The position numbers and the translations under genes were made by a program. A DNA stretch of 64,000 bases, from positions 40,531 to 104,530 of the forward strand of contig JABAQJ010000003.1 in assembly GCA_019186945.1 (NCBI GenBank), written 5' to 3'. This document shows positions 9,541 through 19,516 of the stretch, in pieces (position 1 is the first letter of the stretch; the number at the start of each line of letters is the position of its first letter). Under the pieces are notes generated by a model, which had not been told where the DNA came from, searched no databases, and saw nothing but the letters and a program-made list of their open reading frames with translations. The stretch comes from Gemmatimonadaceae bacterium. Its GTDB lineage: Bacteria; Gemmatimonadota; Gemmatimonadetes; Gemmatimonadales; Gemmatimonadaceae.

Positions 9541-10814
9541 AGACGTACCAGTCGGCGCTGGACTACCTGTTCGCGCGCACCACGGGAAAGAACAAGCTTG
9601 GCCTGGGGCGGGTGGAGGCGCTGCTGGAGACGTTAGGTAATCCCCATAGGCGATTGACGTGCTTTCACGTGGCTGGCACGAACGGCAAGGGGAGCGTTTG
9701 CGCCACCATCGAGGCCCTGCTGCGGTTCAGGGGCCGACGCGTTGGGAAGTACACATCGCCGCACCTCGTCGACTTCCGCGAGCGCTTTCTCGTCAACGGA
9801 GAACCTATCGACGAGCGGTTCGTGATCGACTTTGTCACGGATCATGTACGGAAAGTCGAAGACATCGGCGCGACGTTCTTCGAGGCGACCACAGCGATGG
9901 CGTTCGAGTGGTTCGTCAGGCAGCGTGTGGACGTCGCGGTGATCGAGACTGGCCTCGGTGGCAGGCTGGATGCGACCAACGTCGTGCATCCGCTGGTGGC
10001 CGGAGTTGCGTCGATCGGCATCGATCATGTCGAATACCTCGGCGACACTCGGGAGGAGATCGCGCGTGAGAAGGCGGGCATCTTCAAGCCTGGCGCTGCT
10101 GCCGTAATCGGCGAGCCGGACGCCGACGTCGCATTGCTGCTCGCCGATCTTGCCCGGCACTCGGGCGCGACGAAGATTCTGGATGTGTGGCGAGACGATC
10201 CGCCAAGTGAGATTCGGGTGGACGCCACCGGGACCAGCTTTACGCTGGAACGCGCCGGAACACGCACCGCTTTCCGCACACCGCTGGCTGGGGAGCACCA
10301 GGCGTCGAACGCGGCGATGGCCCTGGCGATGATGCAGCTGGCAGGTGGAGAGACGTCGCTCACGACGGAGGAGACGCGCCTGGCACTACAGAGCGTGTCG
10401 CTCCCGGGCCGATTCCACAGGGTGGGTAGCTTCATCTTCGACGTGGCGCACAACGGCGATGGCGCCATCGTACTCGATCGGACGCTTCGGGCTCTGGCGG
10501 TGCCGCGTCCGCTGGTCTGCGTGCTGTGCGTGCTGGACGACAAGGACTGGCGCGGGATGATGCGGGCGCTCGCGCCGAGTGTGGATGCGTTCATCCTGGT
10601 GGATGCGCCGAGTGCGCCACCGAGTCGGGCGTGGGACGTTGCGGCTGTGGCATCGTATGCCCGCGAGAACGCATTTCGGGCGCGAGTCGTAAGCGATTTC
10701 GACCAGGCGTTGCGTGAAGCGCAGGACGCTGGTGGCACCGTCCTGGTGACGGGTTCGTTTCACACCGTTGGGGATGCCATGAGTCGCTTGCAGGTCGATC
10801 CGCTCGCCCGATAG
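9525..10814 (+). CDS. folC: Bifunctional folylpolyglutamate/dihydrofolate synthase
   Basis: Adds glutamate to dihydropteroate and/or folates in the cytoplasm. The 429-residue protein has the FolC start (TYQSALDYLFART), the ATP-binding P-loop GTNGKGSVCATIE (about residues 47-59), the SPHLVDFRERFLVNG segment, and ETGLGGRLDATNVV (about 142-155), then the Mur-ligase C-terminal domain with FDVAHNGDGA. GTG at 9525 is the start; it lies inside the accD end. Whether it has the dihydrofolate synthase activity as well as polyglutamylation cannot be read from the sequence. Confidence 0.93.
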   Translation: MGGVLKTYQSALDYLFARTTGKNKLGLGRVEALLETLGNPHRRLTCFHVAGTNGKGSVCATIEALLRFRGRRVGKYTSPHLVDFRERFLVNGEPIDERFVIDFVTDHVRKVEDIGATFFEATTAMAFEWFVRQRVDVAVIETGLGGRLDATNVVHPLVAGVASIGIDHVEYLGDTREEIAREKAGIFKPGAAAVIGEPDADVALLLADLARHSGATKILDVWRDDPPSEIRVDATGTSFTLERAGTRTAFRTPLAGEHQASNAAMALAMMQLAGGETSLTTEETRLALQSVSLPGRFHRVGSFIFDVAHNGDGAIVLDRTLRALAVPRPLVCVLCVLDDKDWRGMMRALAPSVDAFILVDAPSAPPSRAWDVAAVASYARENAFRARVVSDFDQALREAQDAGGTVLVTGSFHTVGDAMSRLQVDPLAR

Positions 10815-10823
10815 GTTTCCCGG

Positions 10824-12215
10824 ATGTCGACAGCGGCGCTCCCAGGCTTTCGCGAGTTCTATCCGGAGGACATGGCGCTGCGGTCATGGCTCTTCGATCG
10901 CTGGCGCGATGTCGCCCGCCGGTTCGCCTTTGTCGAATACGACGGACCGCCGCTGGAGCCTCTGGATCTGTACACGAAGAAGAGCGGCGACGAGATCGTC
11001 GATCAGCTATATGCCTTCGAGGACAAGGGGGGGCGTGCGGTTGCGTTGCGACCGGAAATGACGCCAACGGTGGCGCGCATGGTGGCAGCGCGTGCCCAGG
11101 CGCTGCGGAAGCCAGTACGCTGGTTTTCGATCCCGCAGCTATTTCGGTACGAACGGCAGCAGCGGGGTCGGTTGCGCGAGCACTTTCAGCTGAACGTGGA
11201 TCTCTTCGGAGAGAGCGATGTCGCCGCGGACGCCGAACTGCTGGCGGTAGCGTGCGAGATCATGCGCGCCTGTGGCTTGTCCGCAGACGACGTACGGGCG
11301 AGGGTGAGCGACCGCCGGATTCTCTCGGCTCTGCTGGAGGGCTTGGGCGTGCCGTCGCCGCTCCTTGGCGTGGCGTACGCGGCGATCGACAAGATCGATC
11401 GCGAGCCGTGGGATGGGTTGGTGGCGCGCATGTCGGCTGCAGGGATTCCAGCGGATGTGGCGCGGGAGTGCCTGTCGTTCACGAAGGATTCGTCGCTGGA
11501 CCGGGTTCGCCAGCGTCTGAGCACCGCTGGCCGGGCCGTCGAGTTCATGGAGAGGATGGAGCGCTACGAGGAACTGCTGGTGGCGCATGGCGTCCAGGAC
11601 TACTTCACGTTCGACCTGACGATCGTGCGTGGCCTGACGTACTATACGGGCATTGTCTTCGAGCTGTTCGACGTCCGGGGGGACTTTCGCGCCATCTGTG
11701 GCGGAGGGCGTTACGACAATCTGCTCAGGGATCTGGGCGGCGTGGATCTCCCGGCGTTAGGCTTCGGCATGGGAGACGTGGTGTTGAGCGAACTGCTGAA
11801 GGCGCGGGGCAGGGCACCGGACGTCGGGAGCGGCGTCGACATCTGGGTCGTGGCGGACGAAGGAACGGGCTGGCGCGAGGTGATCGAGGCGACCGCTGCC
11901 CTGCGGCGAATGGGCCTGAGCGCGGATTATGTCCTGAGCGCTGAGAAACTCGCGTCGCAGAAGTCGAACAAGCAGCTGGATGTGGCGAGGAAGGCACGGG
12001 CTCGGTACGCTCTCCTGCTGTCTCGCGAGGAGTCGGCGACGCTTCGGTCGCTCACCGATGCCGGGGCGAACGAGCGAACGCGGGTCGCTGCGTGGTTGCA
12101 CGCGTCCAGCGCGCAGGAGTTTCTCGAAGCGACCGGGGATGAAGCTGACGGACTCAGGGCGCTGCTCCGCAGTCGAGTGACCGGAGGAGGCACGACCGAT
12201 CGACCGCGAGGATGA
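10824..12215 (+). CDS. hisS: Histidyl-tRNA synthetase
   Basis: Class II aminoacyl-tRNA synthetase charging tRNA-His. The 463-residue protein shows motif 2 (FRYERQQRGRLREHFQ, about residues 109-124), the HisRS signature GLTYYTGIVFE (about 271-281) and GGRYDNLL, followed by a C-terminal anticodon-binding domain. The N-terminal PGFREFYPEDM resembles the GTRDFLP motif 1 entry of HisRS. The C-terminal tail is slightly long and arginine/glycine rich. ATG at 10824 lies 9 nt after folC. Confidence 0.95.
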   Translation: MSTAALPGFREFYPEDMALRSWLFDRWRDVARRFAFVEYDGPPLEPLDLYTKKSGDEIVDQLYAFEDKGGRAVALRPEMTPTVARMVAARAQALRKPVRWFSIPQLFRYERQQRGRLREHFQLNVDLFGESDVAADAELLAVACEIMRACGLSADDVRARVSDRRILSALLEGLGVPSPLLGVAYAAIDKIDREPWDGLVARMSAAGIPADVARECLSFTKDSSLDRVRQRLSTAGRAVEFMERMERYEELLVAHGVQDYFTFDLTIVRGLTYYTGIVFELFDVRGDFRAICGGGRYDNLLRDLGGVDLPALGFGMGDVVLSELLKARGRAPDVGSGVDIWVVADEGTGWREVIEATAALRRMGLSADYVLSAEKLASQKSNKQLDVARKARARYALLLSREESATLRSLTDAGANERTRVAAWLHASSAQEFLEATGDEADGLRALLRSRVTGGGTTDRPRG

Positions 12216-12257
12216 CTCTCTCTCCGACCAACTCCGTTTCTCACTCACGTAACCCAC

Positions 12258-13727
12258 ATGTCCACTGACAAGAAGCTGACCACACGCGCCGGAGACTTCA
12301 GTGCGTGGTACAACGAGGTCGTTCTGCGTGCCGAACTCGCCGACTATTCGCCGGTGCGCGGATGCATGGTGATCCGGCCCAATGGCTACGGCATCTGGGA
12401 GCGGATGCAACGCGCGCTCGACGACATGTTCAAGGCCACCGGACATCGCAACGCCTACTTCCCGCTTTTCATCCCCGAAAGCTTCCTTCACAAGGAGGCC
12501 GAGCACGTCGAAGGATTCGCGCCCGAGGCGGCCGTGGTCACGCACGGTGGAGGCAGAAAGCTGGAGGAACCGCTGGTGGTGCGCCCGACTTCGGAAACGA
12601 TCATCTACTCGATGTATGCCAAGTGGGTGCAGAGCTACCGCGACCTGCCGATCCTGATCAACCAGTGGGCCAACGTGGTGCGCTGGGAGATGCGAACGCG
12701 GCTCTTCTTGCGCACGCTGGAGTTCCTTTGGCAGGAGGGACACACGGCGCACGCCACCCATGACGAGGCAGAGGCGGAGACGCGCCTGATACTTGGCGTC
12801 TACCGCGAGTTCATGGAGCAGTGGATGGCTATGCCTGTCCTCACTGGCTTGAAGACGCAATCCGAGAAGTTCGCCGGAGCGCTGCGTACCTACGCGTGCG
12901 AGGCGATGATGCAGGACAACAAGGCGCTACAGGCTGGCACGTCGCACAATCTCGGCCAGAACTTCGCCAGGGCGTTCGAGTTGAAGTTTCAGTCCGAGTC
13001 GGGAGACCAGGAGTATGCCTGGAACACCAGCTGGGGAGTTTCGACGCGCATGATCGGCGGTCTCGTCATGACGCACGGCGACGACAATGGCCTCGTGACG
13101 CCGCCCAGGCTTGCGCCCGTCGAAGTAGTCGTCGTCCCCATCTGGAAGAGCGATGAGGAACGCACGCGGGTGCTGGATGCGGCGCATCAACTGCGGAAGG
13201 ATCTGACGGCATGGACCGGCCGCGGAGACGACCGGCTGCGTGTGCATGTCGACGGCCGGGAGGGGGTGAAGCCTGGGGCGAAGTACTACGAGTGGGAGCT
13301 GCAGGGCATCCCGTTGCGCCTGGAACTCGGGCCAAGGGACCTGGACAACGGCGCCTGCATGTCGGCGCGGCGCGATACGCGCGCAAAGACCTCGTTGCCG
13401 CTGACGGGATTGGCTGGAGCGGTCGCCGGCCTGCTGTCTTCCATGCAGGCCGACCTTCTCCAGGCCGCGCGCAACCGGCGCGAGGCGAACAGCGTTCGCG
13501 ATCCCATCACGTACGCAAGGTTCCGCGAAATCATGGATGGCGAGGGCGCATTCGTCTACGCCGGATGGAACGGCGACCCCGCCATCGAGGCACGTGTGAA
13601 GGAAGAGACAAAAGCCACGGTGCGGCTGATCCCCGATCCGGAGTTTCGCTCACCCGAGGCTCCACGCACCTGCATGGTGACGGGCGAGCCGGCAGTGCAC
13701 GAGGTGGTATGGGCCAAGGCCTACTAG
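12258..13727 (+). CDS. proS: Prolyl-tRNA synthetase, archaeal/eukaryotic-like type
   Basis: The 489-residue protein is the short ProRS form without the bacterial editing (INS) domain. It opens like type-3 enzymes ([19 protein letters not shown]), has class II motif 2 ([20 protein letters not shown], near residue 145), the binding-site segment [16 protein letters not shown], and ends with a conserved tyrosine (WAKAY). That C-terminal tyrosine and the zinc-binding-like final domain are hallmarks of the archaeal/eukaryotic lineage of ProRS. Start ATG at 12258 has no Shine-Dalgarno, only pyrimidine-rich sequence. lysA overlaps its end by 19 nt. Confidence 0.94.
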   Translation: MSTDKKLTTRAGDFSAWYNEVVLRAELADYSPVRGCMVIRPNGYGIWERMQRALDDMFKATGHRNAYFPLFIPESFLHKEAEHVEGFAPEAAVVTHGGGRKLEEPLVVRPTSETIIYSMYAKWVQSYRDLPILINQWANVVRWEMRTRLFLRTLEFLWQEGHTAHATHDEAEAETRLILGVYREFMEQWMAMPVLTGLKTQSEKFAGALRTYACEAMMQDNKALQAGTSHNLGQNFARAFELKFQSESGDQEYAWNTSWGVSTRMIGGLVMTHGDDNGLVTPPRLAPVEVVVVPIWKSDEERTRVLDAAHQLRKDLTAWTGRGDDRLRVHVDGREGVKPGAKYYEWELQGIPLRLELGPRDLDNGACMSARRDTRAKTSLPLTGLAGAVAGLLSSMQADLLQAARNRREANSVRDPITYARFREIMDGEGAFVYAGWNGDPAIEARVKEETKATVRLIPDPEFRSPEAPRTCMVTGEPAVHEVVWAKAY

Positions 13728-14992
13728 CGCCATCGTTCCAGCGTATCGACGGTGCCCTATGGTGCGAGGGGGTGCCGCTGCAGCAGCTGGCGGAGTCCGC
13801 CGGTACGCCGGCGTACGTGTATTCGAGTTCGTCTATCCGGGGCCAATTCGCGCGTCTGTCGGGGGCGCTGGCCGCGATCCCCCATCGCGTGCACTACGCC
13901 GTTAAGGCGAATGGAAACCTCGCCATCCTGGCGCTCCTTCGCTCGTTAGGTTGCGACGTAGACGTGGTGTCTGGTGGCGAGCTGCATCGGGCGTTCGCCG
14001 CCGGATTTCAGGCAGACCGCACGATCTTTGGCGGAGTGGGCAAGACGTCGGCAGAGCTCGCGTACGCTCTCCGCAACGGCGTACACGTCCTCAGTGTCGA
14101 GAGCGCCGACGAGTTGGACATAATCGACCGACTGGCCGGCGATCTAGGCGTGCGCGCTCGAGTGGGGTTACGCGTCAATCCCGAGGTGACCGTCGAGTCG
14201 ACGCACGACTACATCAAGACCGGGCAGAAGGGAGACAAGTTCGGCATCCCGGTGGACCAGGCGCTGACCGTCGCCACACGGGCTGCCACGCTCCCCAACG
14301 TCGCGCTGGTGGCGATCGGCATGCACATCGGATCGCAGTTGACGGATCTGGCGGCCTATGGCGATGGCCTCGTTCGTCTGGAGGAACTGATTGTCGCGGT
14401 GCGCTCGCTCGGCGTGTCGTCCCTGGAGTATCTCGACGTCGGCGGCGGCCTGTTTGTCCCCTATGCGGACGAGGATCCGGCAGACCTCGAACGGTACGTC
14501 GCACTGATTCGACCCGTGGTGGAGCGGACCCGGCTTACCCTGGTGGTTGAGCCTGGGCGGTTCCTGGTGGCCGAAGCAGGTGTGCTGGTGACTCGTGTGC
14601 TGTATCGGAAGCGCAGCGGCGGACGCACGCTCCTGGTAACCGATGCCGGCATGAACGACCTGATCAGACCATCGCACTATCAGGCGTATCATCGCATCGA
14701 AGCTGTCGATGGAATTGCCACACGAGCGACGTTCGATGTAGTGGGACCGATCTGCGAGAGCGGCGACTTCCTTGCGATCGGGAGGGAACTGGAAGACGTC
14801 TCGTCCGGCGCGCTGCTATGCGTATTCACCGCGGGAGCGTACGGCTACTGCATGTCTTCCAACTACAACGCTCGTCCCCGACCGGCGGAGTTGATGGTCG
14901 ATGGCGACCGGTGGGCCGTCGTGTCGATGAGGGAGACCTGCGAGGATCTGGTGCGGCTCGAAACCGCGACTCCGACCTGGAGGAATGGCTGA
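13709..14992 (+). CDS. lysA: Diaminopimelate decarboxylase
   Basis: PLP-dependent last step of lysine synthesis, converting meso-diaminopimelate to L-lysine. The 427-residue protein has HYAVKANGN with the PLP lysine at about residue 66, [27 protein letters not shown] for PLP-phosphate binding, CESGDFLA with the active-site cysteine, and [20 protein letters not shown] near the C-terminus. I chose ATG at 13709, preceded by GAGGTGG, so that it overlaps proS by 19 nt; the frame remains open far upstream but that part lies within proS. A GTG at 13752 is a less likely start. Confidence 0.94.
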   Translation: MGQGLLAPSFQRIDGALWCEGVPLQQLAESAGTPAYVYSSSSIRGQFARLSGALAAIPHRVHYAVKANGNLAILALLRSLGCDVDVVSGGELHRAFAAGFQADRTIFGGVGKTSAELAYALRNGVHVLSVESADELDIIDRLAGDLGVRARVGLRVNPEVTVESTHDYIKTGQKGDKFGIPVDQALTVATRAATLPNVALVAIGMHIGSQLTDLAAYGDGLVRLEELIVAVRSLGVSSLEYLDVGGGLFVPYADEDPADLERYVALIRPVVERTRLTLVVEPGRFLVAEAGVLVTRVLYRKRSGGRTLLVTDAGMNDLIRPSHYQAYHRIEAVDGIATRATFDVVGPICESGDFLAIGRELEDVSSGALLCVFTAGAYGYCMSSNYNARPRPAELMVDGDRWAVVSMRETCEDLVRLETATPTWRNG

Positions 14993-15492
14993 TGCGCGTT
15001 GGTCTGATGTCCGACTCGCACGATCGGCTGCCTGCGATCGACGCGTTGTTGCGCGAGATGATGTCGAAGGGTGTGAGCCTGGTGCTTCACTGCGGAGATT
15101 ACGTGTCGCCGTTCTCGCTCCTGCCGTTTCTGGAGCACAACTTGGCGCTGGCCGGCGTGTTCGGTCGGAACGATGGGGATCACGAGGGTCTGCGCGCGGT
15201 GGCTGCCCGTGGTGTCGGCATCGAGCTGCTGGAATCGCCGCACAGCATGGAAGTCGGCGGCCAGCGCCTGCTGCTCGTTCACGATCTCGGCGACATGAGC
15301 CAGCACTCGGTGGAACAGCATTCGGTCGTCATCCACGGGTTCACGCACCGGGAAGAGATGAAGACACGTGGCGATACGCTCATCGTCAATCCCGGCGAGG
15401 CGTGCGGCTGGTTGCACGGAGCCCCATCCGCGGCCATCCTCGATCTCGAGTCGCGCGAGGTCGAGTTCATCAGATTGTCGGAGCACGTGTGA
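14992..15492 (+). CDS. YfcE/MJ0936-type metallophosphoesterase
   Basis: Small calcineurin-like phosphodiesterase of 166 residues. Metal ligands are visible in order: SDSHD (residues 7-11), LHCGDYV, GNRD-like [14 protein letters not shown] and a GFTHREE segment where family members have GHTH. The last two motifs deviate: GFTH replaces GHTH, and VHD replaces the usual GH. The fold assignment is firm, the substrate unknown. ATG at 14992 shares one base with the lysA stop (TGATG), and guaA begins inside its stop codon, so the three genes are translationally coupled. Confidence 0.88.
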   Translation: MRVGLMSDSHDRLPAIDALLREMMSKGVSLVLHCGDYVSPFSLLPFLEHNLALAGVFGRNDGDHEGLRAVAARGVGIELLESPHSMEVGGQRLLLVHDLGDMSQHSVEQHSVVIHGFTHREEMKTRGDTLIVNPGEACGWLHGAPSAAILDLESREVEFIRLSEHV

Positions 15493-17048
15493 CAGCATCG
15501 GCAAACGATCATCGGATCCTGATCCTCGACTGCGGCTCGCAGTTCACGCAACTGATCGCGCGGCGCGTTCGTGAAGCGCGCGTGTACTGCGAGATCCATC
15601 CGCCGACGCGAACGATCGAATGGATTCGCGCCTGGAAGCCCAGTGGGATCATCCTGTCCGGCGGCCCGTCATCGGTCTCGGACGAGGGTGCGCCGACATT
15701 CGACAGGGAAATGCTCGAGCTGAGTCCGATACTCGCGGTCTGTTACGGCATGCAGTGGATCGCCCAGGCGTTTGGCGGTACAGTGGCCGCGGGTGGGCGG
15801 CGCGAGTACGGTCGGGCCGAGGTGACGATCCGCGAGGCGGCGGGACTCTTCGCGGGCTTTTCGCCATCCGAGCGCACCCAGGTGTGGATGTCACACGGAG
15901 ACCACGTGGAGACGGTGCCACCGGGGTTCGTCCTTACGGCGACCAGCGCGGACAATCCGGTGGTAGCGATGCGGCACGAGCACCTGCCGATCCATGCCAT
16001 CCAGTTTCACGCCGAAGTTGCGCACACGAGCCGAGGGGCCGACATCATCGCGAACTTCCTCTTCGTCGTCTGTCGATGCGAACCCACGTGGACGGCGGGT
16101 TCGTTCATTCACGACGAAGTGGAAAGGATTCGTGCGCAGGTCGGCACGTCGCGCGTTATTTGCGGCCTGTCGGGAGGAGTGGATTCGGCGGTTGCAGCTG
16201 CGCTCGTCCACAGGGCCGTCGGCGATCAACTGACCTGCATCCTCGTGGATACCGGATTGTTGCGGGAACACGAACGCGAGCAGGTAGAACAGACGTTTCG
16301 CGCAAGCCTGGGAATCGACCTGGTGACTGTCGTTGCGGACGAACGGTTCCTCGAGGCGCTGGCGGGAGTCACGGAGCCGGAGAAGAAGCGAACGATCATC
16401 GGGCACACGTTCATCGACGTCTTCGAGGATGCCGCGCTTGCGGTCGGGCCGGACGTGAAGTTCCTCGTCCAGGGCACGCTCTACCCGGACGTGATCGAGA
16501 GCTTCTCACCGCGTGGCGGACCCTCTGTGACGATCAAGACGCACCACAACGTCGGAGGCCTCAAGCCGGACATGAAGTTCGCGCTAATAGAGCCGCTGCG
16601 CGAATTGTTCAAGGACGAGGTGCGGAACGTGGGCCGGGAGTTGGGGCTGCCGGAGGCGCTCGTGGGGCGACATCCATTCCCCGGGCCGGGACTGGCCATT
16701 CGCGTGCTGAGCGACGTCACGAGGGAAAAACTCGAAGTCCTGCGGCGAGCCGACGCGATCTATCTCGAAGAGATTCGCGCAACCGGGCTGTATGACGACA
16801 TCTGGCAAGCGTTCGCCGTTCTGCTACCGGTGCGGTCGGTTGGCGTCATGGGCGACTACCGCACGTATGAGAACGTGGTGGCGCTACGCGCCGTAACCAG
16901 CACCGACGGTATGACAGCAGACTGGTTCCCGTTCCCACACGATGTGCTTGGACGCATTTCGAACCGCATCATCAACTCGGTGAGGGGAGTGAACCGCGTC
17001 GTGTACGACGTGAGTTCCAAGCCGCCGGCCACGATCGAGTGGGAGTAG
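15489..17048 (+). CDS. guaA: GMP synthase (glutamine-hydrolysing)
   Basis: Converts XMP to GMP using glutamine and ATP. The 519-residue protein has an N-terminal class I glutamine amidotransferase domain ([16 protein letters not shown]; nucleophile Cys in AVCYGMQWI; His and Glu in FHAEVAHT, where most GuaA have FHPEV) and a C-terminal ATP pyrophosphatase (PP-loop [12 protein letters not shown]) plus dimerisation domain ([13 protein letters not shown]). Start is GTG at 15489 in a GTGA overlap with the phosphoesterase; the longer open frame upstream lies within other genes. It completes the guanylate branch complementing the pur genes at 23-32 kb. Confidence 0.96.
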   Translation: MTASANDHRILILDCGSQFTQLIARRVREARVYCEIHPPTRTIEWIRAWKPSGIILSGGPSSVSDEGAPTFDREMLELSPILAVCYGMQWIAQAFGGTVAAGGRREYGRAEVTIREAAGLFAGFSPSERTQVWMSHGDHVETVPPGFVLTATSADNPVVAMRHEHLPIHAIQFHAEVAHTSRGADIIANFLFVVCRCEPTWTAGSFIHDEVERIRAQVGTSRVICGLSGGVDSAVAAALVHRAVGDQLTCILVDTGLLREHEREQVEQTFRASLGIDLVTVVADERFLEALAGVTEPEKKRTIIGHTFIDVFEDAALAVGPDVKFLVQGTLYPDVIESFSPRGGPSVTIKTHHNVGGLKPDMKFALIEPLRELFKDEVRNVGRELGLPEALVGRHPFPGPGLAIRVLSDVTREKLEVLRRADAIYLEEIRATGLYDDIWQAFAVLLPVRSVGVMGDYRTYENVVALRAVTSTDGMTADWFPFPHDVLGRISNRIINSVRGVNRVVYDVSSKPPATIEWE

Positions 17049-17091
17049 CAAGGATCGACTTCTGAGTTCTCCACCACAACCTCCTGCAAAA

Positions 17092-17445
17092 ATGAACGCC
17101 CTGCGCTGGATGCTCGGCTTGATCGCCGCCCTGTTTGCGGGCGGCTATGTTGCCCTCGTCCTGATGGCGAATGCGTTTCGCCGATCCGTAGGCGCATCGG
17201 CGAACGGGCCGCTGTTCATCGTGCTGCCGGTGCTCGGCATCGCGCTACTGCTCGCGGCGATTCTGTTTCCCTCAAACAAACCGCTGTTGCACGGAGCCGC
17301 CCTGGCCGCGGTCGGTCTGGCAGGGTTTTGTCTATGGCAGATTTTTCGGGATGGCGCTGCGCCGCTCTGGTTCGCGGTCGTGTACCTGGCCGCGTGGTTC
17401 GTCTTTTACGGGCTCGCCGCTTGGCGCGTCGCCCAGCAGCCATGA
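17092..17445 (+). CDS. Small four-helix membrane protein of unknown function
   Basis: A 117-residue protein with four hydrophobic segments (about residues 6-27, 42-60, 68-85 and 91-108) separated by short loops, and almost no charged residues inside the helices. I do not recognise a family. ATG at 17092 follows guaA by 43 nt without an obvious Shine-Dalgarno. Codon use looks like the neighbours, so it is likely a real gene. Confidence 0.65.
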   Translation: MNALRWMLGLIAALFAGGYVALVLMANAFRRSVGASANGPLFIVLPVLGIALLLAAILFPSNKPLLHGAALAAVGLAGFCLWQIFRDGAAPLWFAVVYLAAWFVFYGLAAWRVAQQP

Positions 17446-17521
17446 ACCGTGCGAAGGACTTCCACGTGCACCCGGATACGGCGCTATTCCAGCGCCGCAC
17501 CGAGAACCTCGTCAACACGCC

Positions 17522-17803
17522 ATGAAAATCGTGCCCACCGCTCTTGCCGTCCTCGCCATGCTCGGGACTGCCTTGGTCACGCTGATGGCCGTCGTCTTCT
17601 GCCTTGCGAGCGGTGCGAACGCTGCACCCGAGCAGATCCGGGTACTCAAACTCTGGATGATCGGCCTTACGTCGCTCGGTCTCGCCGGCATCGGCGCTGG
17701 CATCTATCTGCTGCGTGTTGGGCAGCCAGGCCGGGCGGCAGGCGCCAGCTTCTTGCCAACGGTGATAATGGTCCTGATTCTCGCGGTGGCATTGCTCAGG
17801 TGA
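17522..17803 (+). CDS. Small three-helix membrane protein of unknown function
   Basis: A 93-residue protein starting MKIVPTALAVLAMLG with three hydrophobic helices (about residues 5-31, 45-62 and 74-92). The hydrophobic pattern and the positive residues at helix ends support coding. No family is recognised. It lies 76 nt after the previous small membrane protein; both may be part of the guaA transcript. It converges on the minus-strand ptsN-like gene. Confidence 0.6.
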   Translation: MKIVPTALAVLAMLGTALVTLMAVVFCLASGANAAPEQIRVLKLWMIGLTSLGLAGIGAGIYLLRVGQPGRAAGASFLPTVIMVLILAVALLR

Positions 17804-17888
17804 AGAAGTGTTGGCGGAGCATCGCCGACACCATCGCGCGAGAGGGGGGCATCGCCTTCACGACGAATCAGGCGTTCACATGATCGTG

Positions 17889-18341
17889 CTAGACGTCCTT
17901 CTCCTCCAGTAATGCCATGAACTCGGCTGGCGTGTCGAGTGCCAGCAGGCGTTCAGGGACGTCGGGCTCCTTCGAGAACTGCGCGATCTTGCCGAGTACG
18001 GGCAGATACTGGTTGGACACCTCGAGCGGCGGAGCCACGATCAGAAAGAAGAACTTCACCGGCTTCTCGTCGATCGCCTTGAAATCCAGTCCGTTTGGCT
18101 TCCTGCCAAACGCCACACGCAGCTTGTTGACGACCAGGGACCGGCAATGCGGAATCGCGATGTTGCGGCCGATGCCGGTCGACCCGAGGTTCTCACGACG
18201 CTTGAGCATCTTGAAGAGCATCGCGTCGGACTTCTCGTCGAGCTTGAGGAGGCCAATGAGCTCCTTGAGGACGTCGTCCTTAGACGTCCCTTCCAGGTCG
18301 AGCTTGATCGCATCCTCTGAAAAAAACTCGCGCAATTCCAT
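17889..18341 (-). CDS. ptsN: PTS EIIA(Ntr)-like regulatory protein
   Basis: The 150-residue PTS IIA type 2 domain begins MELREFFSEDAIKLDLEG. The phosphorylatable histidine lies in IGRNIAIPHCRS, the classic NxxIPH context, followed by VAFGRKPNGLDF. A standalone EIIA with no sugar permease nearby is typical of the nitrogen-type PTS, where it has regulatory roles, so transport is unlikely; EI-Ntr and NPr are not in the window. The reading frame extends 36 codons upstream, but the Met at 18341 fits the family start and a promoter lies about 90 nt upstream. Divergent from dusB. Confidence 0.85.
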   Translation of the reverse strand: MELREFFSEDAIKLDLEGTSKDDVLKELIGLLKLDEKSDAMLFKMLKRRENLGSTGIGRNIAIPHCRSLVVNKLRVAFGRKPNGLDFKAIDEKPVKFFFLIVAPPLEVSNQYLPVLGKIAQFSKEPDVPERLLALDTPAEFMALLEEKDV

Positions 18342-18430
18342 CCACGAACTCGGTGATAAGGGTACCACTGGCGCAATCGCGAGTCGTCGTGCCGATGGCG
18401 CGCGACGCCTCTGGGTTGCGTGGGTCGGGC

Positions 18431-18459
18431 AACTTATAGCGCGCGCCAAGTCGTGTCAA
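18431..18459 (-). promoter_or_regulatory. Promoter for the ptsN-like gene
   Basis: Read on the minus strand, a perfect TTGACA (18454-18459) is followed by TATAAG (18433-18438) at spacing 15, or by TAAGTT (18431-18436) at spacing 17. Transcription would begin near 18424, giving a leader of roughly 80 nt. Confidence 0.5.
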
Positions 18460-18505
18460 ATCTTAACGTTGCGGGCTTTTTCCGGTTCGGTTACCTTGCT
18501 TGGTG

Positions 18506-19516
18506 ATGCCCTTGCCCTATGTCGTCAGCCACGACGTTCCGTTGATTCTGGCGCCGATGGCGGGCGTCTCCGAATCGCCTTTCCGACGCATTTGTCGTCG
18601 GTTCGGCGCCGACGTGGTCGTCACCGAATTTCTCTCCGCCGAAGGAATCCGACGGGAGAATCCGTCTACGTGGGAGAAGCTGCGATTCGGTCCCGGGGAG
18701 CGACCGATTGGCGTTCAGATTTACGGTGCGGAACCGGAGGCGATGCGGGAGGCCGCGGAACTGGTAACGGACGTTTTCGCGCCAGAGTTCATCGATATCA
18801 ACTTCGGCTGCCCGGTGAAGAAGGTTGTACGCCGGAATGGCGGCTCCGGATGTCTGCAGGATCTGAGGATTGTCGAGCGTGTGATTCGCGCCGTCATTTC
18901 GGGTACGCGCCTTCCGGTCACGTGCAAGATCCGCAGTGGCTGGAACGATGCGATGCGAGACCCTGTCACGATCGCTCGTCGCTGCCAGGATGCAGGAGTG
19001 CACGCGTTGGCGTTGCACCCGAGGACGCGGACCCAGATGTACACCGGCATTGCAAACTGGGACGAGATTGCTGCCGTGAAGGAGGCGCTCGCGATTCCGG
19101 TGATCGGGAATGGCGACATCAGAACGGCGGACGACGCGGCGCGGATGCGCGCCTATACTGGTTGTGACGCGGTGATGATCGCCCGCGGATCGTTCGGGCA
19201 GCCCTGGATCTTCCGCGAGGCTCGAGCGTTGATCGACGGGACGGCATTGCCGCCGCCGCCAACCGTGGAGGAACGTTTCCGGATCGCGCTCGACCACGCG
19301 CGTATGGCCGAGCAGTTTGAGCCAGACAGGCGCGGTGCCGCGATCGAGTTTCGCAAGCACCTCGGGTGGTACGTCAAGGGACTTCCTGGGTCGGCGGACC
19401 TGCGCCGTCAGCTCCACGCGGTGAATTCGTTAGGTGACGTGGAAGGGATTTTCGACGATTACCTCCGTCGCCTGCCGACTGTCGCCGAGCCCGCGCTCGA
19501 GGCAACGGAGGCGTGA
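18506..19516 (+). CDS. dusB: tRNA-dihydrouridine synthase (DusB-type)
   Basis: FMN-dependent enzyme reducing specific tRNA uridines to dihydrouridine. The 336-residue TIM-barrel protein shows the N-terminal LAPMAGVSESPFR, GVQIYGAEPE, the catalytic cysteine in DINFGCPVKKVV, KIRSGW, LHPRTRTQMYTG and IGNGDI with DAVMIARGSFGQPWIF for FMN phosphate binding. I chose ATG at 18506; TTG at 18500 and GTG at 18503 are in frame just upstream. larB begins inside its stop codon. Confidence 0.93.
   Translation: MPLPYVVSHDVPLILAPMAGVSESPFRRICRRFGADVVVTEFLSAEGIRRENPSTWEKLRFGPGERPIGVQIYGAEPEAMREAAELVTDVFAPEFIDINFGCPVKKVVRRNGGSGCLQDLRIVERVIRAVISGTRLPVTCKIRSGWNDAMRDPVTIARRCQDAGVHALALHPRTRTQMYTGIANWDEIAAVKEALAIPVIGNGDIRTADDAARMRAYTGCDAVMIARGSFGQPWIFREARALIDGTALPPPPTVEERFRIALDHARMAEQFEPDRRGAAIEFRKHLGWYVKGLPGSADLRRQLHAVNSLGDVEGIFDDYLRRLPTVAEPALEATEA

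Noticed and set aside
11757-12860. 367-codon open frame antisense to hisS and proS
   Set aside because: Both sense genes are certain synthetases across the region; the antisense product has no domain features.
15489-17048. GuaA active-site change FHAEV instead of FHPEV as loss of glutaminase activity
   Set aside because: The catalytic Cys, His and Glu are all present; only the proline between His and Glu differs, which is a mild change.
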